64,000 bases of DNA from positions 3,782,001 through 3,846,000 of the forward strand of contig JAEILZ010000001.1 in assembly GCA_018873225.1 (NCBI GenBank). Direction: 5' to 3'. Shown here one piece after another: positions 21,090-31,075 of this stretch. The position numbers and the translations under genes are program-made. Below the pieces are notes generated by a model. It was not told where the DNA came from, ran no database searches, and saw nothing but the letters and a program-made list of their open reading frames with translations. Position 1 is the first letter of the stretch; every line of letters starts with the position of its first letter. The DNA is from [Phialemoniopsis] sp. UDSM-2020 (lineage: Eukaryota; Ascomycota; Sordariomycetes; Thyridiales; Thyridiaceae).

Positions 21090-22663
21090 GGTCACCAGGG
21101 TTGCCTCTTTTGCATTTTAGGTATTCTTGCTGGAGCACCGACAAGGAGCGTATGTGCCGGAGGCCGGGGGTTGGAGCGGCACCTCTCAGTCTCCTCCTCG
21201 CTCGCTGCGCTGCAATGCTCTGTCTACTAGTGACCGTATGTACATCCAGTAAAGTAAAGTAGGGTAGAGAAGAATGGATCCTGGGGAGTGGAAACCGATC
21301 AGATCAGGGCAGGAGGAGGGCCACCATGTCAATGATCGTAGGTCTTCACTCGCTTCAAGCAGGAAAGGCCAGCATTAGCAGCGATCCAGCACGTCGATGG
21401 CGGCGCTCACAAGATGAAATGTGGACCTCTTGGCGGTGATTGATCGCGTCTGACTGGTTTCGCTTGTTTGGATCGAACCCCTGCCCCATTCTTTGCTGCA
21501 CGGCTCCACGGGACCCAGAAGGGGGAAAGGGGGGTTTTGTAAAATGTATGTATGGTAAACTGGATGGCGGTCAAGGGGTCGGCCGGCTCGGAATCAAGAG
21601 GAGTGTCTCCTTTGCTGTGGATTGGACTCATGAAGCGGGTGCTGCCCACGCTTGAAAGGTCTGGAACCCGGAACGCCCTTGTTTGTATCACGTGGCGCTT
21701 TTTGGTGTGGTGTTTCTATTAGTGATGGTTGATCGCCTAATAAACCACCAAGACCGTCTCCTTACCAATCGACCGTGAAGCTTGGCCATGCATTCCTGCG
21801 CCCAATCATGAGTTGCACTTGTCCCGTAGGTCAAGTGGGTAGCATCTCGGTGCATTGCAGGCGAATAGCTCTGACTAGACTGGTGTGGGCGCTAGTCCAG
21901 AACTCAAATCACCATGGTAGAGCTTGAGAGTGATGGTAACCGTCTGAGCAGCATGGCCTCTATATGCGTAGTAGAGGTGCTGTGAGAAATGGGTCAGCAT
22001 TTGAAATCTGTTTCATCTGTCTCTCGCTGCCTCATGCTACTGGCAAGGTACCTGACAGTATTTGGGAAGTATCTTCTACAGCACAAGCTGTGCACTCTGT
22101 CCAACAGCCACATGAGACACTGCATGAGATAGCCTATGAAGAAGATGAAAGTCCTATCCCACGAAAATGCATGCAAGCCCGCATCAAGTGAATGCTTTCC
22201 CCGCGTTCCTGGATGGGGTAGTAGCTTCCCCAAAGCTCTTTATACTGGTCATCAGGCTGAGTAAGTACCACAAGAGTTTTGGAGGTCGTGGGCAAATCAC
22301 AACTGGAAGGATGAAACGCTTTAAAGTCGGTGTGCCTACTTCACTTCATTCTGAGCATTCAGAGCATAGCTCAATAATTACTTGGAGAATTGGGACCTAC
22401 AGCTGCAATTGACGCTGATATCACGATATCCCCATTCTCCAAACAGCTCTGGTGGGGACCTGACTTAGTGTCACTTACACCTACCTACCCAGTGACGTAA
22501 GGCACCTGGAAGCTATCAACACCACTGCTGTGTCAGTCCGGCAGACTGGAGCTCCAAAGGACAAAACAAACACAGCTTCAACAGTGAAAATACTGGTCAC
22601 AGAATCAAAGGTACAACCCAAGGAAAATCGCTCAGGGGATCAGCCCTCCCTTCAGACACAACA
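21090..22663. other. Divergent intergenic region (transporter / GH15)
   Basis: No gene seen in 1.57 kb. A TCACGTGG E-box core (CACGTG at 21689-21694) lies midway. A tRNA-like B-box string on the minus strand near 21471 lacks a pairing T stem and an A box. Confidence 0.45.
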
Positions 22664-25107
22664 ATGGCTGCCAACTGCGCAACAGTCGGATCTTCGGATG
22701 CCATGCGTGAGACCACCAGTGGTTACCAGCCCATTGAAAACTATGGAATCATCGGAAACATGAGAACCTGCGCCTTGGTCGGCATGCAGGGTAGTGTTGA
22801 TTTCATGTGCTGGTAAGTAATCCATCTGTTGAGCTGGACCCGTCCCGAACTGAGTGTCTTTTCACCAGGCCTGAATTCGATTCTCCCTCTCTGTTCTGCC
22901 GGCTTCTGGATAAGGACAAGGGAGGCTATTTCAGCATCGCACCCACTCCTGGAGTGTCATGCACCACCAAGCAGCAGTACCTTCCTTCCACCAACATTCT
23001 CCAGACCCGTTACATCAATGAGGACGGCGTCGTGGATGTCGTGGACTTCTTTCCGCGACCCCGAAATGCGAGTGTTGTCAACAAAGGACCCAAGCAGATG
23101 GCTTATCGGGAGGTCACCAAAGTTCAAGAGGAGCTGAAGCGTTGGCTTGTCCGCAGAGTCGAATGCATCCGAGGTCAACTCGAGCTAGGTGGGCCTTCAC
23201 TGTCGACTTGCGGTCTTATGAAGCTTACTTTTTTACTTAGTCGTGGAGATATTCCCAGCATTTGGCTACGCCAGAGATCCTCATGTGACAAATATTCTCA
23301 AGCCTATTCATGAGCCAGGCTCTCCGGATAGCAAGACCGTCACATTCCACAGCGAGAATGTCAAACTGCAGCTGGATGTCACTGTTGATGGGGAGGCAGA
23401 TACCCAAAGCTGTCCCATCGTCGTCTTTGAGAAGGTCAAGAAGCCTGGTATGCTGGGCGAGGGTGTTGTGGCGAAGATTGTGGTCCGGGAGGGACAGGCG
23501 ATCTCGTTCGTCCTTCGCGAAGACATTGACAACCACATCACCAAGAACATTACCACGGATGTCCTAGACTCGCAGCAGCATGACACACAGACGTTCTGGT
23601 ACAATTGGATATCAAAGAGCAAGTACCAAGGCAAGTGGCGCGAGGTTGTTGCAAGGAGCTTGATGATCCTCAAACTTCTGACCTACGAGCCTACTGGTGC
23701 CATCATCGCGGCCCCAACATTCTCAATCCCAGAAGACATTGGAGGTGTCAGGTATGTTTGCGAATGACGTGGACACTTGCCCTGTCTGGCCATTAACACG
23801 ATTGCTAGAAACTGGGACTACCGCTATTCTTGGGTCCGGGACTCTAGTTTCACGATCTACATCTTGTTGAGGCTAGGTTACAGCGAGGAGGCTGATGCGT
23901 ACATGGAGTTCATCAGCGAACGGATCCTCAAGTCCCGGGCCCCTGATGGCGGTCTGCCTATCATGTTTACTATCCGAGGTGAAACTGACATCCCAGAGAT
24001 TGAGCTTGATCACCTCGAGGGATACAAAGGGAGCAAACCCGTCCGGATTGGCAACGGCGCCGCATTCCATCATCAATTCGATATCTACGGCGAATTGATG
24101 GACGCCATATACTTGAACAACAAGTACGGAAAGCCAGCGACTTGGGACCAATGGGTCTCTGTGAGACAGCTTCTTGGTGAGTTGTCCTGGGTCGGTTTGT
24201 GCGGCATCGATAGCTAATGCCCCTCAAGATTACGTCCTCACGATCATGAACGGTAAGCTGGCATGAGTCGTCGACTCCGGTGGTTAGACTAACAAGCACG
24301 CACAGAGCCGGATATGTCGATCTGGGAAGTCCGCAATAACAAGCAGCACTTCACATACTCGCAGATCATGCTCTGGGTTGCCTTCGATCGCGGTCTTCGG
24401 CTCGCTGAGAAGCGGAACCTCCCATGCCCAAACAGAGCCAAGTGGCTCGAGGCCAGAGATACGCTCTATGAGACAATCATGGAAAAAGGCGCGTCGCTCC
24501 AGTCACAATGTGTTTCATGACTGAAGGCTGACTGAAACTAGGTTACAACAAGGAGATGAAGTGCTTTGTCCAGAGCTACGAGAACAACACCATGCTGGAC
24601 TCATCGATCCTTATCGCTCCTCTGGTGTTCTTCATTGCCCCGAGCGACCCGCGCTTCCTCAATACGATTGACCGCATCCTGCTGGCCCCTGAGAAAGGCG
24701 GTCTTACCAGCACAGGCCTGGTCTACCGCTACGATACGGAGCTTTCTCACGATGGTGTGTAGATCCTTTGCAGAACTTCGATGTTCATGTACCCTACAGA
24801 TTTGACCAGACATATACAGACCAAAGCTAACAAACCAGGCGTCGGCGGTCGTGAGGGCGCCTTTAGCATGTGCACATTTTGGCTTGTCGAGGCGCTCACC
24901 CGGGCCAGCGTCTACGAGCCAAAGTACCTCGTCAGGGCGGTCAATCTGTTCGAGAACATGCTCTCCTTCAGCAACCACCTGCTGATGTTCTCCGAGGAGA
25001 TTGCGCGGAGCGGCGAGCAGCTCGGTAACACGCCCCAGGCGTTCAGCCACTTGGCTTTGATCAGTGCTGCTTTCAACCTCGACCGTGTCATGAACTTCAA
25101 GCGTTGA
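22664..25107 (+). CDS. Intracellular GH15 glycoside hydrolase (glucoamylase/trehalase-like)
   Basis: Predicted 678-aa alpha-glucosidic hydrolase of family GH15 in eight exons: 22664-22812, 22869-23188, 23241-23751, 23809-24176, 24229-24252 (24 nt), 24306-24488, 24542-24754 and 24839-25107. All joins keep frame. The intron at 24489-24541 has only a GC donor that fits, and it restores [15 protein letters not shown]. The N-terminal beta-sandwich part contains [20 protein letters not shown] and [12 protein letters not shown]. The helical barrel holds [15 protein letters not shown] near residue 328, [20 protein letters not shown] near 405, and [19 protein letters not shown], with Glu595 in the place of the catalytic base. 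There is no signal peptide or starch-binding domain, unlike secreted fungal glucoamylases. The pattern resembles bacterial and mycobacterial GH15 enzymes, some of which are trehalases. Substrate unknown. Confidence 0.87.
24489..24541 (+). other. Probable GC-AG intron in the GH15 gene
   Basis: The sequence between AAAG and GTTACAAC must be removed to avoid an in-frame stop and to join two conserved stretches. No GT donor gives both the right phase and a normal length; the only in-phase GT gives a 32-33 nt intron. A GC donor gives 53 nt with a ctgac-like branch region and a tag acceptor. Confidence 0.6.
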
Positions 25108-25441
25108 GCTGACGTTCTTGGCGTTGGAAAGGGTTACGAAGAGACATGGTAGAACGGCGTCTGGCTGTGCGATCGGGGAACAGGGGGTGTTTTGGTGATG
25201 GTAAAATCGAAATGGCTTCGCGCTTATAGCGTTGCTTATATCCGGAATTTCAGGCCATCCTGACTGATGTTGAATGACATCTGATTAGTAGCATTACTTG
25301 CTACTTCCCTAGCTGAATTGAAGTTTCGCAAACGTAGGGTAGTCCCTCCAAATCCAACAGTGCCCATGGCTATCATTCTAAATAACCGAGTGATTTTGTA
25401 ACGCCAACGCTATGCTTAAGTCAGAACAAGTCAAAGGAACC
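25108..25441. other. Convergent 3' region (GH15 / TAF3)
   Basis: AT-rich 3' ends with nothing else visible. Confidence 0.5.
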
Positions 25442-26185
25442 CTAGGACAGGTCCATTTCGTCATCGATGCTCCTATCACCCAGCGAGCTCAGTCCCGAGC
25501 TAGGGGGCCGTGACTCCGGTTGCGGCGATTCTGATGGTAGGCGAGGTGTCTGTTCGCGCTCTCTCCTCCTTTTCTCCTCCCACATGGCTATACTTTCAAA
25601 TTGGCCCCCTTCAACGATGACCTCGCCGTGTTCGTTGCCTTTTCCAAGTATGGTACCGTTATACTTGGTATCCTCGCTAGCCTTGCTGTGCTTTTTCTTC
25701 AGAGCTGCGCCCAAAGGATGGACCCGTCAGTAACCTTGTAACCCGGCGTATCCTACGTGTAGAAGGAAAGCAGGCCAGAACTCACCACTGAGGTAATCGT
25801 TGTTCTCGTCATCACCGTCCATAGCTATCCTCTTGATCTCCCTGTTCCGCGGACCCTGCACCCACGCGATAAAGTCGTCGACGCCGCGCGTGTCCTCCTT
25901 GCCCAGGAACTGCTCCTCCTCGAAGACGGGCGCGGGCAGGATGGCGCCGCAGTCCTCGAGGGCCATGCGCACCTCGGCGATGGATGGCGTCTCGCTGTCG
26001 CCCTCGCCGCCGTGGCGCGCCGTGTGGTGCGCCGTCGCCTGGCACAGGGCGTAGAGGTAGCGCGCGGCGAGGTCGGTCAGGGAGTCGAGGACGGCGGTGC
26101 GCGTGGCGTGGTAGCCCTGCGCGCGCAGGATCTGGAGGACGCAGGGGCGGAGGAGCGTGTGGAATATCGTCTGCGGCGGCGTCAT
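25442..26185 (-). CDS. TAF3: TFIID subunit TAF3-like, histone-fold protein
   Basis: Predicted 220-aa nuclear protein. Minus-strand exons are 26185-25786 and 25704-25442, with a ttactgac branch site before the acceptor. Residues 1-90 form a bromodomain-associated histone fold: FHTLLRPCVLQILRAQGYHATRTAVLDSL, then LAARYLYALCQATAHHTA, then SIAEVRMALEDCGAILP. A segment typical of fungal TAF3 follows: DTRGVDDFIAWVQGPRNREIKRIA. The second exon adds a Lys-rich piece and an EGGQFESIAMWEEKRRREREQ helix, then a disordered Ser/Pro end. There is no PHD finger, which is usual for fungal TAF3 and unlike animal TAF3. In TFIID the histone fold pairs with TAF10. The TAF7 gene starts 862 nt away, divergently. 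Distinguishing it from TAF8-like histone-fold proteins rests on the DDFIAWVQGP region and size. Confidence 0.78.
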
Positions 26186-27047
26186 GGTGGGTTAGGACTG
26201 GCAAGAATGTATGGTCGCGATAATCGTCCGCCGTCCTTGAGGATGGGTAGGTGTGCCGTCCACTAGCTGGTGTACCGCATTGGGAGCCAGGAACAAGGTG
26301 AGTCGTTCCTATCCTACTCAGATCCTCACCGGCACTTCGAGCGAAGCTGGGATCAGATTTGCCGGCGTCTCAGTCTGGAGGTAAATGGGGAAGAGGCCGT
26401 GATGGTAGCGAGAGTGAGGAAGAATGTTAGCAGCTTCCAGTAACCCATGTGCGTAGACCAACATCGGCCCCACTCCTGTCAATTAGAGGTACGAAACTGA
26501 GGATGGCTCATTGTTATTTTTTCGAATTCTTTTCCCTCTCATTTTTTGATGAGGGAAAGAAAACGATGAAAAGGGTCTCTTGTTATTTCATGTAAGAAAG
26601 AATATTATGACCAAGAAGTGATCGCAAGTTGAATTCAACAGAAATGGCAAAGGTTTCTTAACGAGACTACAGGTACCTCAAAGCCATGACAGGGCCTGAG
26701 GGCCTACCTACTAGGTACCATTTTCTAGGGTGGATTTTGTGGCGCCTGTGGGGTCTTCCAACACCCCAACTCGCTGGGCCAGCATCGAGCTGACTGACAA
26801 TCTGCCTGCGCCTGTGACCTCAAACTCAAACCTCATTCATCGACGAATCAACCTGACTGAACACGTCCGGCTGCCAGCGCATATTTGTCGGACTGATCCT
26901 ACGGAATACAATACACATAATAATCAGCACCGACTTTCAGAAATCAAAGTGTGGTTGAATCGAGCTTGACACGGGCTGTAGCGATCGATCGCGCATCCGC
27001 GCGCGGCTTCATCCTCGAATCCGTCGGCACGTCAAAAGAAGCTCACG
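26186..27047. promoter_or_regulatory. Shared divergent region between TAF3 and TAF7
   Basis: 862 nt separate the two start codons. The region holds a T-rich and A-rich stretch at about 26510-26600 and ctaggtacc-type strings near 26671-26719. There is no third gene, so the pair may share a bidirectional promoter. Confidence 0.55.
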
Positions 27048-28580
27048 ATGTCGACCGCACCGGAGCCGAGCAAGGCTTCAAAACCGGTGACCTTGAAGCT
27101 CAAGACTCCAAATTCGGCAGGTGCAAACGGTTCATTCTCTGCTTCAACGCCTATTGCGACGCCTGCTACCCCTGCCGATGGGAAGCCGAAGATCGTGTTG
27201 AAACGGTCGCAACCGCCTACGCCGGCTGACACGATACCCATAGCCATCACAGCGACTCCCCAGACTATAACGCCCAACGCATCCCCGTCAGTACCTGTCA
27301 CTACTCAGAAGGGAAGGGTATCCAAGCCGACAGCAAAGAAGCGGGCACGGGATCATGAAGACAGCGACGAAGATGCGCCTCTCGCGAAGACTCAACAACC
27401 GAAGAGCAAACGGCCGAAGCTCGTTGTCAAGCCGAGCCTCCTTTCGTCAAAGGGCCGAACTGGCAGTATTGTCTTGAAGACCCAAAAGGGCGAGCTACCA
27501 CACCGCGAGCCGGGCGAAGGATATGATTCCGAATCAGAAGACAGAGAACCCGATCCTATAATAGAGGAGCAGTTTGTCCTCCGCATGATGCCCGGGGAGC
27601 ATTGTGAGTACTTGAGAAAGATGATCGACGAACGCAAAATGGGCCTACCGCCCAAAGAAGGAGGTGCCGACTTTCAACTGAAGTGGCTGCCGGGCGGAGA
27701 GCGGAGGGCCGCTATTACTGTCAAGGGCCAAGCATTTGCTGCCGTACTGGTCGATCTACCTACGATCACGGAGGGCATGAAAACGTGGGACAAGAAGAAC
27801 TTTATGAAGAGCGCGGACATCTGCCAGATGCTGCTAGTATTTGCGAAGATCGCCAAGGATGAGGATGCTAAGACAATCGAGCTTCCCAAGATGGTAGCAA
27901 AGGACTATCGCTGGCCGCACGGCCTGACGCCGCCCATGCATGACTGTGTCAATCGCCGCTTTCGCAAGCGCTTGTCGAAGAAAGAGATCAAGGACAAGGA
28001 GGCCGAACTGGAACGACTATTAAACGAGGATAAGAACGCGTTGCAGTCGTCTTATGAATGGGTTGATGACCGGCCTCAGCAACAGTCAGAAGAAGAGTAC
28101 GAGGAAGGCAGTGAGATGGAGGAGGATGCGGAGGGCGAAATCGATGATTACTTTGGAGATCAAAACGGCTACGCAATCCAAGAAGCACAGGAGCCGGACG
28201 AGATTGACGATGCGGCGCTCGAGGCAGAGTTTGAGGCAGCCTTTGATATGGAGATGGAGGAGGACACCCCGGCCACGGCACAGGCCACGACACCGAACAC
28301 GGGTCGGACAGCCACGCCAGCCGAAGGCACCCCGGAGATCTCGGACGCCGATGATGACGACGACGACGATCTGGACGAGGACGAGCAGGCGCGCGCTGAT
28401 GAGGTCAAGGGTGTGCGGGAAGACATTGCTCTGCTTAAGAAGCAGTTACAGCAATTGGAGACCCAAAGGCAGGGCATGACCAATATGATCTTGAGGAGGC
28501 GTGTTGACGAAAACATCAAGAGATTCAAGGCGGAGCTGCATCTCAAACAAGCTTCAATTGGAGAGGTGGAAGAGGATTGA
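27048..28580 (+). CDS. TAF7: TFIID subunit TAF7
   Basis: Intronless 510-aa nuclear protein with the TAFII55 N-terminal domain at about residues 172-320. Conserved stretches are EEQFVLRMMPGEHCEYLRKMI, KWLPGGERRAAITVKGQAFAAVLVDLPTITEG, FMKSADICQMLLVF and DYRWPHGLTPPMHDCVNRRFRKR. The first 170 residues are Pro/Thr/Ser-rich, with basic nuclear-localisation candidates (KPTAKKRARD, KSKRPKLVVK). After the domain come an acidic region with an Asp run (about residue 430) and a C-terminal coiled coil (REDIALLKKQLQQLETQRQGM). TAF7 binds TAF1 inside TFIID and restrains its activity in animals and yeast. The neighbour TAF3 is divergent, and the mL54 gene converges from the right, 331 nt away. Confidence 0.93.
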   Translation: MSTAPEPSKASKPVTLKLKTPNSAGANGSFSASTPIATPATPADGKPKIVLKRSQPPTPADTIPIAITATPQTITPNASPSVPVTTQKGRVSKPTAKKRARDHEDSDEDAPLAKTQQPKSKRPKLVVKPSLLSSKGRTGSIVLKTQKGELPHREPGEGYDSESEDREPDPIIEEQFVLRMMPGEHCEYLRKMIDERKMGLPPKEGGADFQLKWLPGGERRAAITVKGQAFAAVLVDLPTITEGMKTWDKKNFMKSADICQMLLVFAKIAKDEDAKTIELPKMVAKDYRWPHGLTPPMHDCVNRRFRKRLSKKEIKDKEAELERLLNEDKNALQSSYEWVDDRPQQQSEEEYEEGSEMEEDAEGEIDDYFGDQNGYAIQEAQEPDEIDDAALEAEFEAAFDMEMEEDTPATAQATTPNTGRTATPAEGTPEISDADDDDDDDLDEDEQARADEVKGVREDIALLKKQLQQLETQRQGMTNMILRRRVDENIKRFKAELHLKQASIGEVEED

Positions 28581-28911
28581 TGCGTTCCATATTGGATGAC
28601 GGCCTTGGATGTCTCCGTCCGTGTCCTCCGTGGGTTGCACAGGCTTTGGAAGATATCTTTCTGCAAGGCACTCGACACGAGTTTCGAATCCACCTTGGAG
28701 AACCTGTCCACCCTATCAACATAGACTATGACCATGTATACCCAGCGTAATGAAAGCAAGGTTGACAGATGAACGTATCGTCTATTCTTTGTCAGTGATA
28801 TACACAGCCGATTGGGCTTGAGATTGTCCTCCGTGCTTCTATCATACAAGCAATGCACCCCTGTTCCACGCCCTATACATGCCATAGCTCTTGCACACTT
28901 TAATATACATT
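28581..28911. other. Convergent 3' region (TAF7 / mL54)
   Basis: No gene seen. Several AT-rich stretches are compatible with 3' UTRs of both converging genes. Confidence 0.5.
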
Positions 28912-29643
28912 CTACATAGACTTGAGGTAGTTGCTCTCCTTGATCTTGCTCTTGCGCTCCTTGCGCATCGCCTTGCGAAGCTCCTCCCGCTTGTCTGCCG
29001 CGAAGACGGCGTTCTCGACGCTGTCGTTCTCGCCGCCGGGCAGGTTGATGGACTGCTGCTGGAGCGGAATCTTGGGGGCCAGCGCCTCGATATCTCCAGA
29101 TGCGAGCAGCTTGGCCTCGAGCTGGCGCTGGCGCTTGGCTGCTAGTCGACGCTGTTTTCTTGATTTGGCTATGCATCACACGACAACGGTCAGCAATGGT
29201 TCCTCCTTATGACAAATGGCGTTGATGATGTCCTCTCATTCATGCATTCCGGTATGCACCAGACAATGAACATGAGGATAGATCGTAGGAGACGTACAGA
29301 ACTCATCACCGGCTTCGGCGTCGTCCTCCTGGGCCGCCTTCTTCTGCACGTCCAGGCATTCCCACAACCATTCGGGGTACTCCTCGTCCGCGCGCGCCAC
29401 GGGGTCCTGCTTCCCCTTGAAGTAGTTGAGCCCGTTGAGTACCGTGCCCTTGGCGCATGATGACAGAGCTTCCTTTGCGCCGCCCTCGCTCGGGGTCGTG
29501 TTTGCTAGGGGCTCCGAGGCCGCGGCCTCTTGAGCGGCGGCGGCGGCGTCACGCCATGGTGTTGAAACGGAGAAAGGTCGGATACGCAATTGAGCAGCCG
29601 GCCGGATGGCTGATATCCGCCGTAAGCAAGGTCGACAGATCAT
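28912..29643 (-). CDS. Mitochondrial ribosomal protein mL54 (Mrpl37)
   Basis: Predicted 200-aa protein of the large mitochondrial ribosomal subunit. Minus-strand exons are 29643-29298 and 29168-28912. The N-terminus MICRPCLRRISAIRPAAQ... followed by RPFSVSTPW is Arg-rich and lacks acidic residues, as expected for a mitochondrial presequence. The conserved core is SCAKGTVLNGLNYFKGKQDPVA followed by EEYPEWLWECLD; this K-G-x-x-L-N-G-L-N-Y...D-P...YP-W-LW pattern is the mL54/Mrpl37 signature. The second exon is a basic helix-rich tail ending in SKIKESNYLKSM. Yeast Mrpl37 is about half this length, but filamentous fungal members are longer. The complex I gene to the right is also on the minus strand. 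Confidence 0.88.
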
Positions 29644-30102
29644 GGCCGGTCTGTTGTGTGTGTTTGGCTTTGGGGGGTGTAGACGACGGAGAGAATAGGT
29701 CAGTTTAGGTGTGTTGAAGTTTAGCGATGTTAGGTGTAGCTGGAAATTTTCTACGGCAGGCGGAGTCGGCCGGCTAGGCAATCTTGATAGAGCTTCAGTG
29801 CGCTGCAACCAAGCAAAGACGTGACTGATGCTCTCATCGCCCTCAGTCACCCCAGCAAATCAAGTGAAATCAGGTGAAAACTGAAAATTGGATCGTTCAG
29901 AACGTAGATTTCACATTTTTATGTACAGTATACAGGATCCAGGTACATGATATCGCGCTCATAGCAGGCCTTTCGCCCATGCATGGACCGATACCCATGC
30001 CATCTTCCGAGGTTTCCCAGTCCTCTCGCCCAGTCCCAGATAAATTGATTGACCTGAGAGAGTGCAATGTCCTCCCTCTGCATGCCTCGTGCATGCTGGC
30101 GT
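29644..30102. other. mL54 promoter and complex I subunit 3' end
   Basis: 459 nt with no reading frame worth annotating. It holds the mL54 upstream region and the 3' UTR of the next minus-strand gene. Confidence 0.5.
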
Positions 30103-30536
30103 TTATTGCTTGGCGATGTAGTTTTGCTGCTCGAAGAGATAACCCTTGACTCTGGCGTCCTTCAGAAGCTGAAGATATCGTTCTAAATAAGTGACTGGTC
30201 AGTGGATGTGTCCTCAGGGTGCGTAACAGACTGCGTGCTGTTTGAGAATCTACAGCGTAGGCCACAATGGATGTCTGCTCCTAGAGAGCCCAGCGACCGG
30301 ATCAACGCACCTCTCAAATGACCGCACTTCTCCAGATGGTTCACGCCCTCCCGGTAGTAGCATTTGCTCATCTCCTCCCTGACTAGCCGGCCCATCATGA
30401 CCTGAACCCATTGCTCCCGGATGATGGCGTCCTGAGCCTGCTTTAGCCTCTTGGTGTCATCGTAGTCGACGCCGTCAAAGGTAGGAGGGACAGTCGGCTT
30501 CTTCGCTAGGAAGCTTGCGGACTCGGGGGTCGGCAT
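30103..30536 (-). CDS. Complex I accessory subunit, NDUFB10 (PDSW) type
   Basis: Predicted 101-aa subunit of mitochondrial NADH:ubiquinone oxidoreductase. Minus-strand exons are 30536-30311 and 30182-30103; the second, of 80 nt, is too short to stand out alone. The sequence PTFDGVDYDDTKRLKQAQDA, then IIREQWVQVMMGRLVREEMSKCYY, then REGVNHLEKCGHLRERYLQLL matches fungal 12-kDa subunits of the NDUFB10 family. Two Cys (in KCYYREG and EKCGHLRE) recall the intermembrane-space Cys pattern of such subunits. No cleavable presequence is evident, which is normal for the family. The nucleolin-like gene is divergent with 539 nt between starts. Confidence 0.82.
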
Positions 30537-31075
30537 CTTGTCGCTCCGAAAAGTATATTTGCTGGAGTCGATGGACGAATGAGTAGGCAATTGGAGTATC
30601 GAGAACGCTGCTGCCCCGATATTGGTGGAATCGTCCGTGGGATTGATTGACTCTGCAGCAGCTGTTCGCTCGTGACGATTGGTATCGGCTCCAAGACCAT
30701 TGGTGGTTTCGACACCCGAGAATGCGCGCCTGGCTTCTCAGGCAGAACAGCTCTGGGTGGTCCAGGCGTCAGAGCGATGGACTGTGGAGACCTCAAAAGG
30801 CAAACTCGGCGCTAAATCTCACCGCCTTTACTAAACCCCACTCAAAAAGTCCCTGCACAAATTTTTCTGCTGGCAGAGCTCCAACCACTTTTTTAATGCC
30901 CATGGTCAAGAAAAGTTGCGCCCGCCTTTAAATCCTGCCCATCCTGCACCAACTTTTCCCACCAAAGCTTTACTTTTCTCTCTAAACTTTTGTCAGTTTT
31001 CTGAGACTTGGGATTTTTTGTTCTACTCTTTCCCTTACATTATCTAACCCCAAACCCCTCTTCACAATCATCAAC
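30537..31075. promoter_or_regulatory. Divergent promoter, complex I subunit / nucleolin-like gene
   Basis: The side nearest the nucleolin-like gene holds repeated ACTTTT boxes: about 30887, 30951, 30972 and 30986 on the plus strand, and the reverse form AAAAGTTG at about 30911. They are packed within about 100 nt and within 190 nt of the start codon. Confidence 0.5.

Noticed and set aside
21440..21520. tRNA gene on the minus strand (ggttcgatcc B-box string)
   Set aside because: The flanking bases do not form a T stem, and no A box or acceptor stem is found at the right distance.
24500..24541. GT donor at about 24510 for the GH15 intron
   Set aside because: It would leave an intron of about 32 nt, below the usual fungal minimum, and insert residues not expected in the family.
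28169..29179. 336-residue minus-strand frame overlapping TAF7 and mL54
   Set aside because: Low-complexity shadow of the acidic TAF7 3' region combined with the second mL54 exon in another frame.
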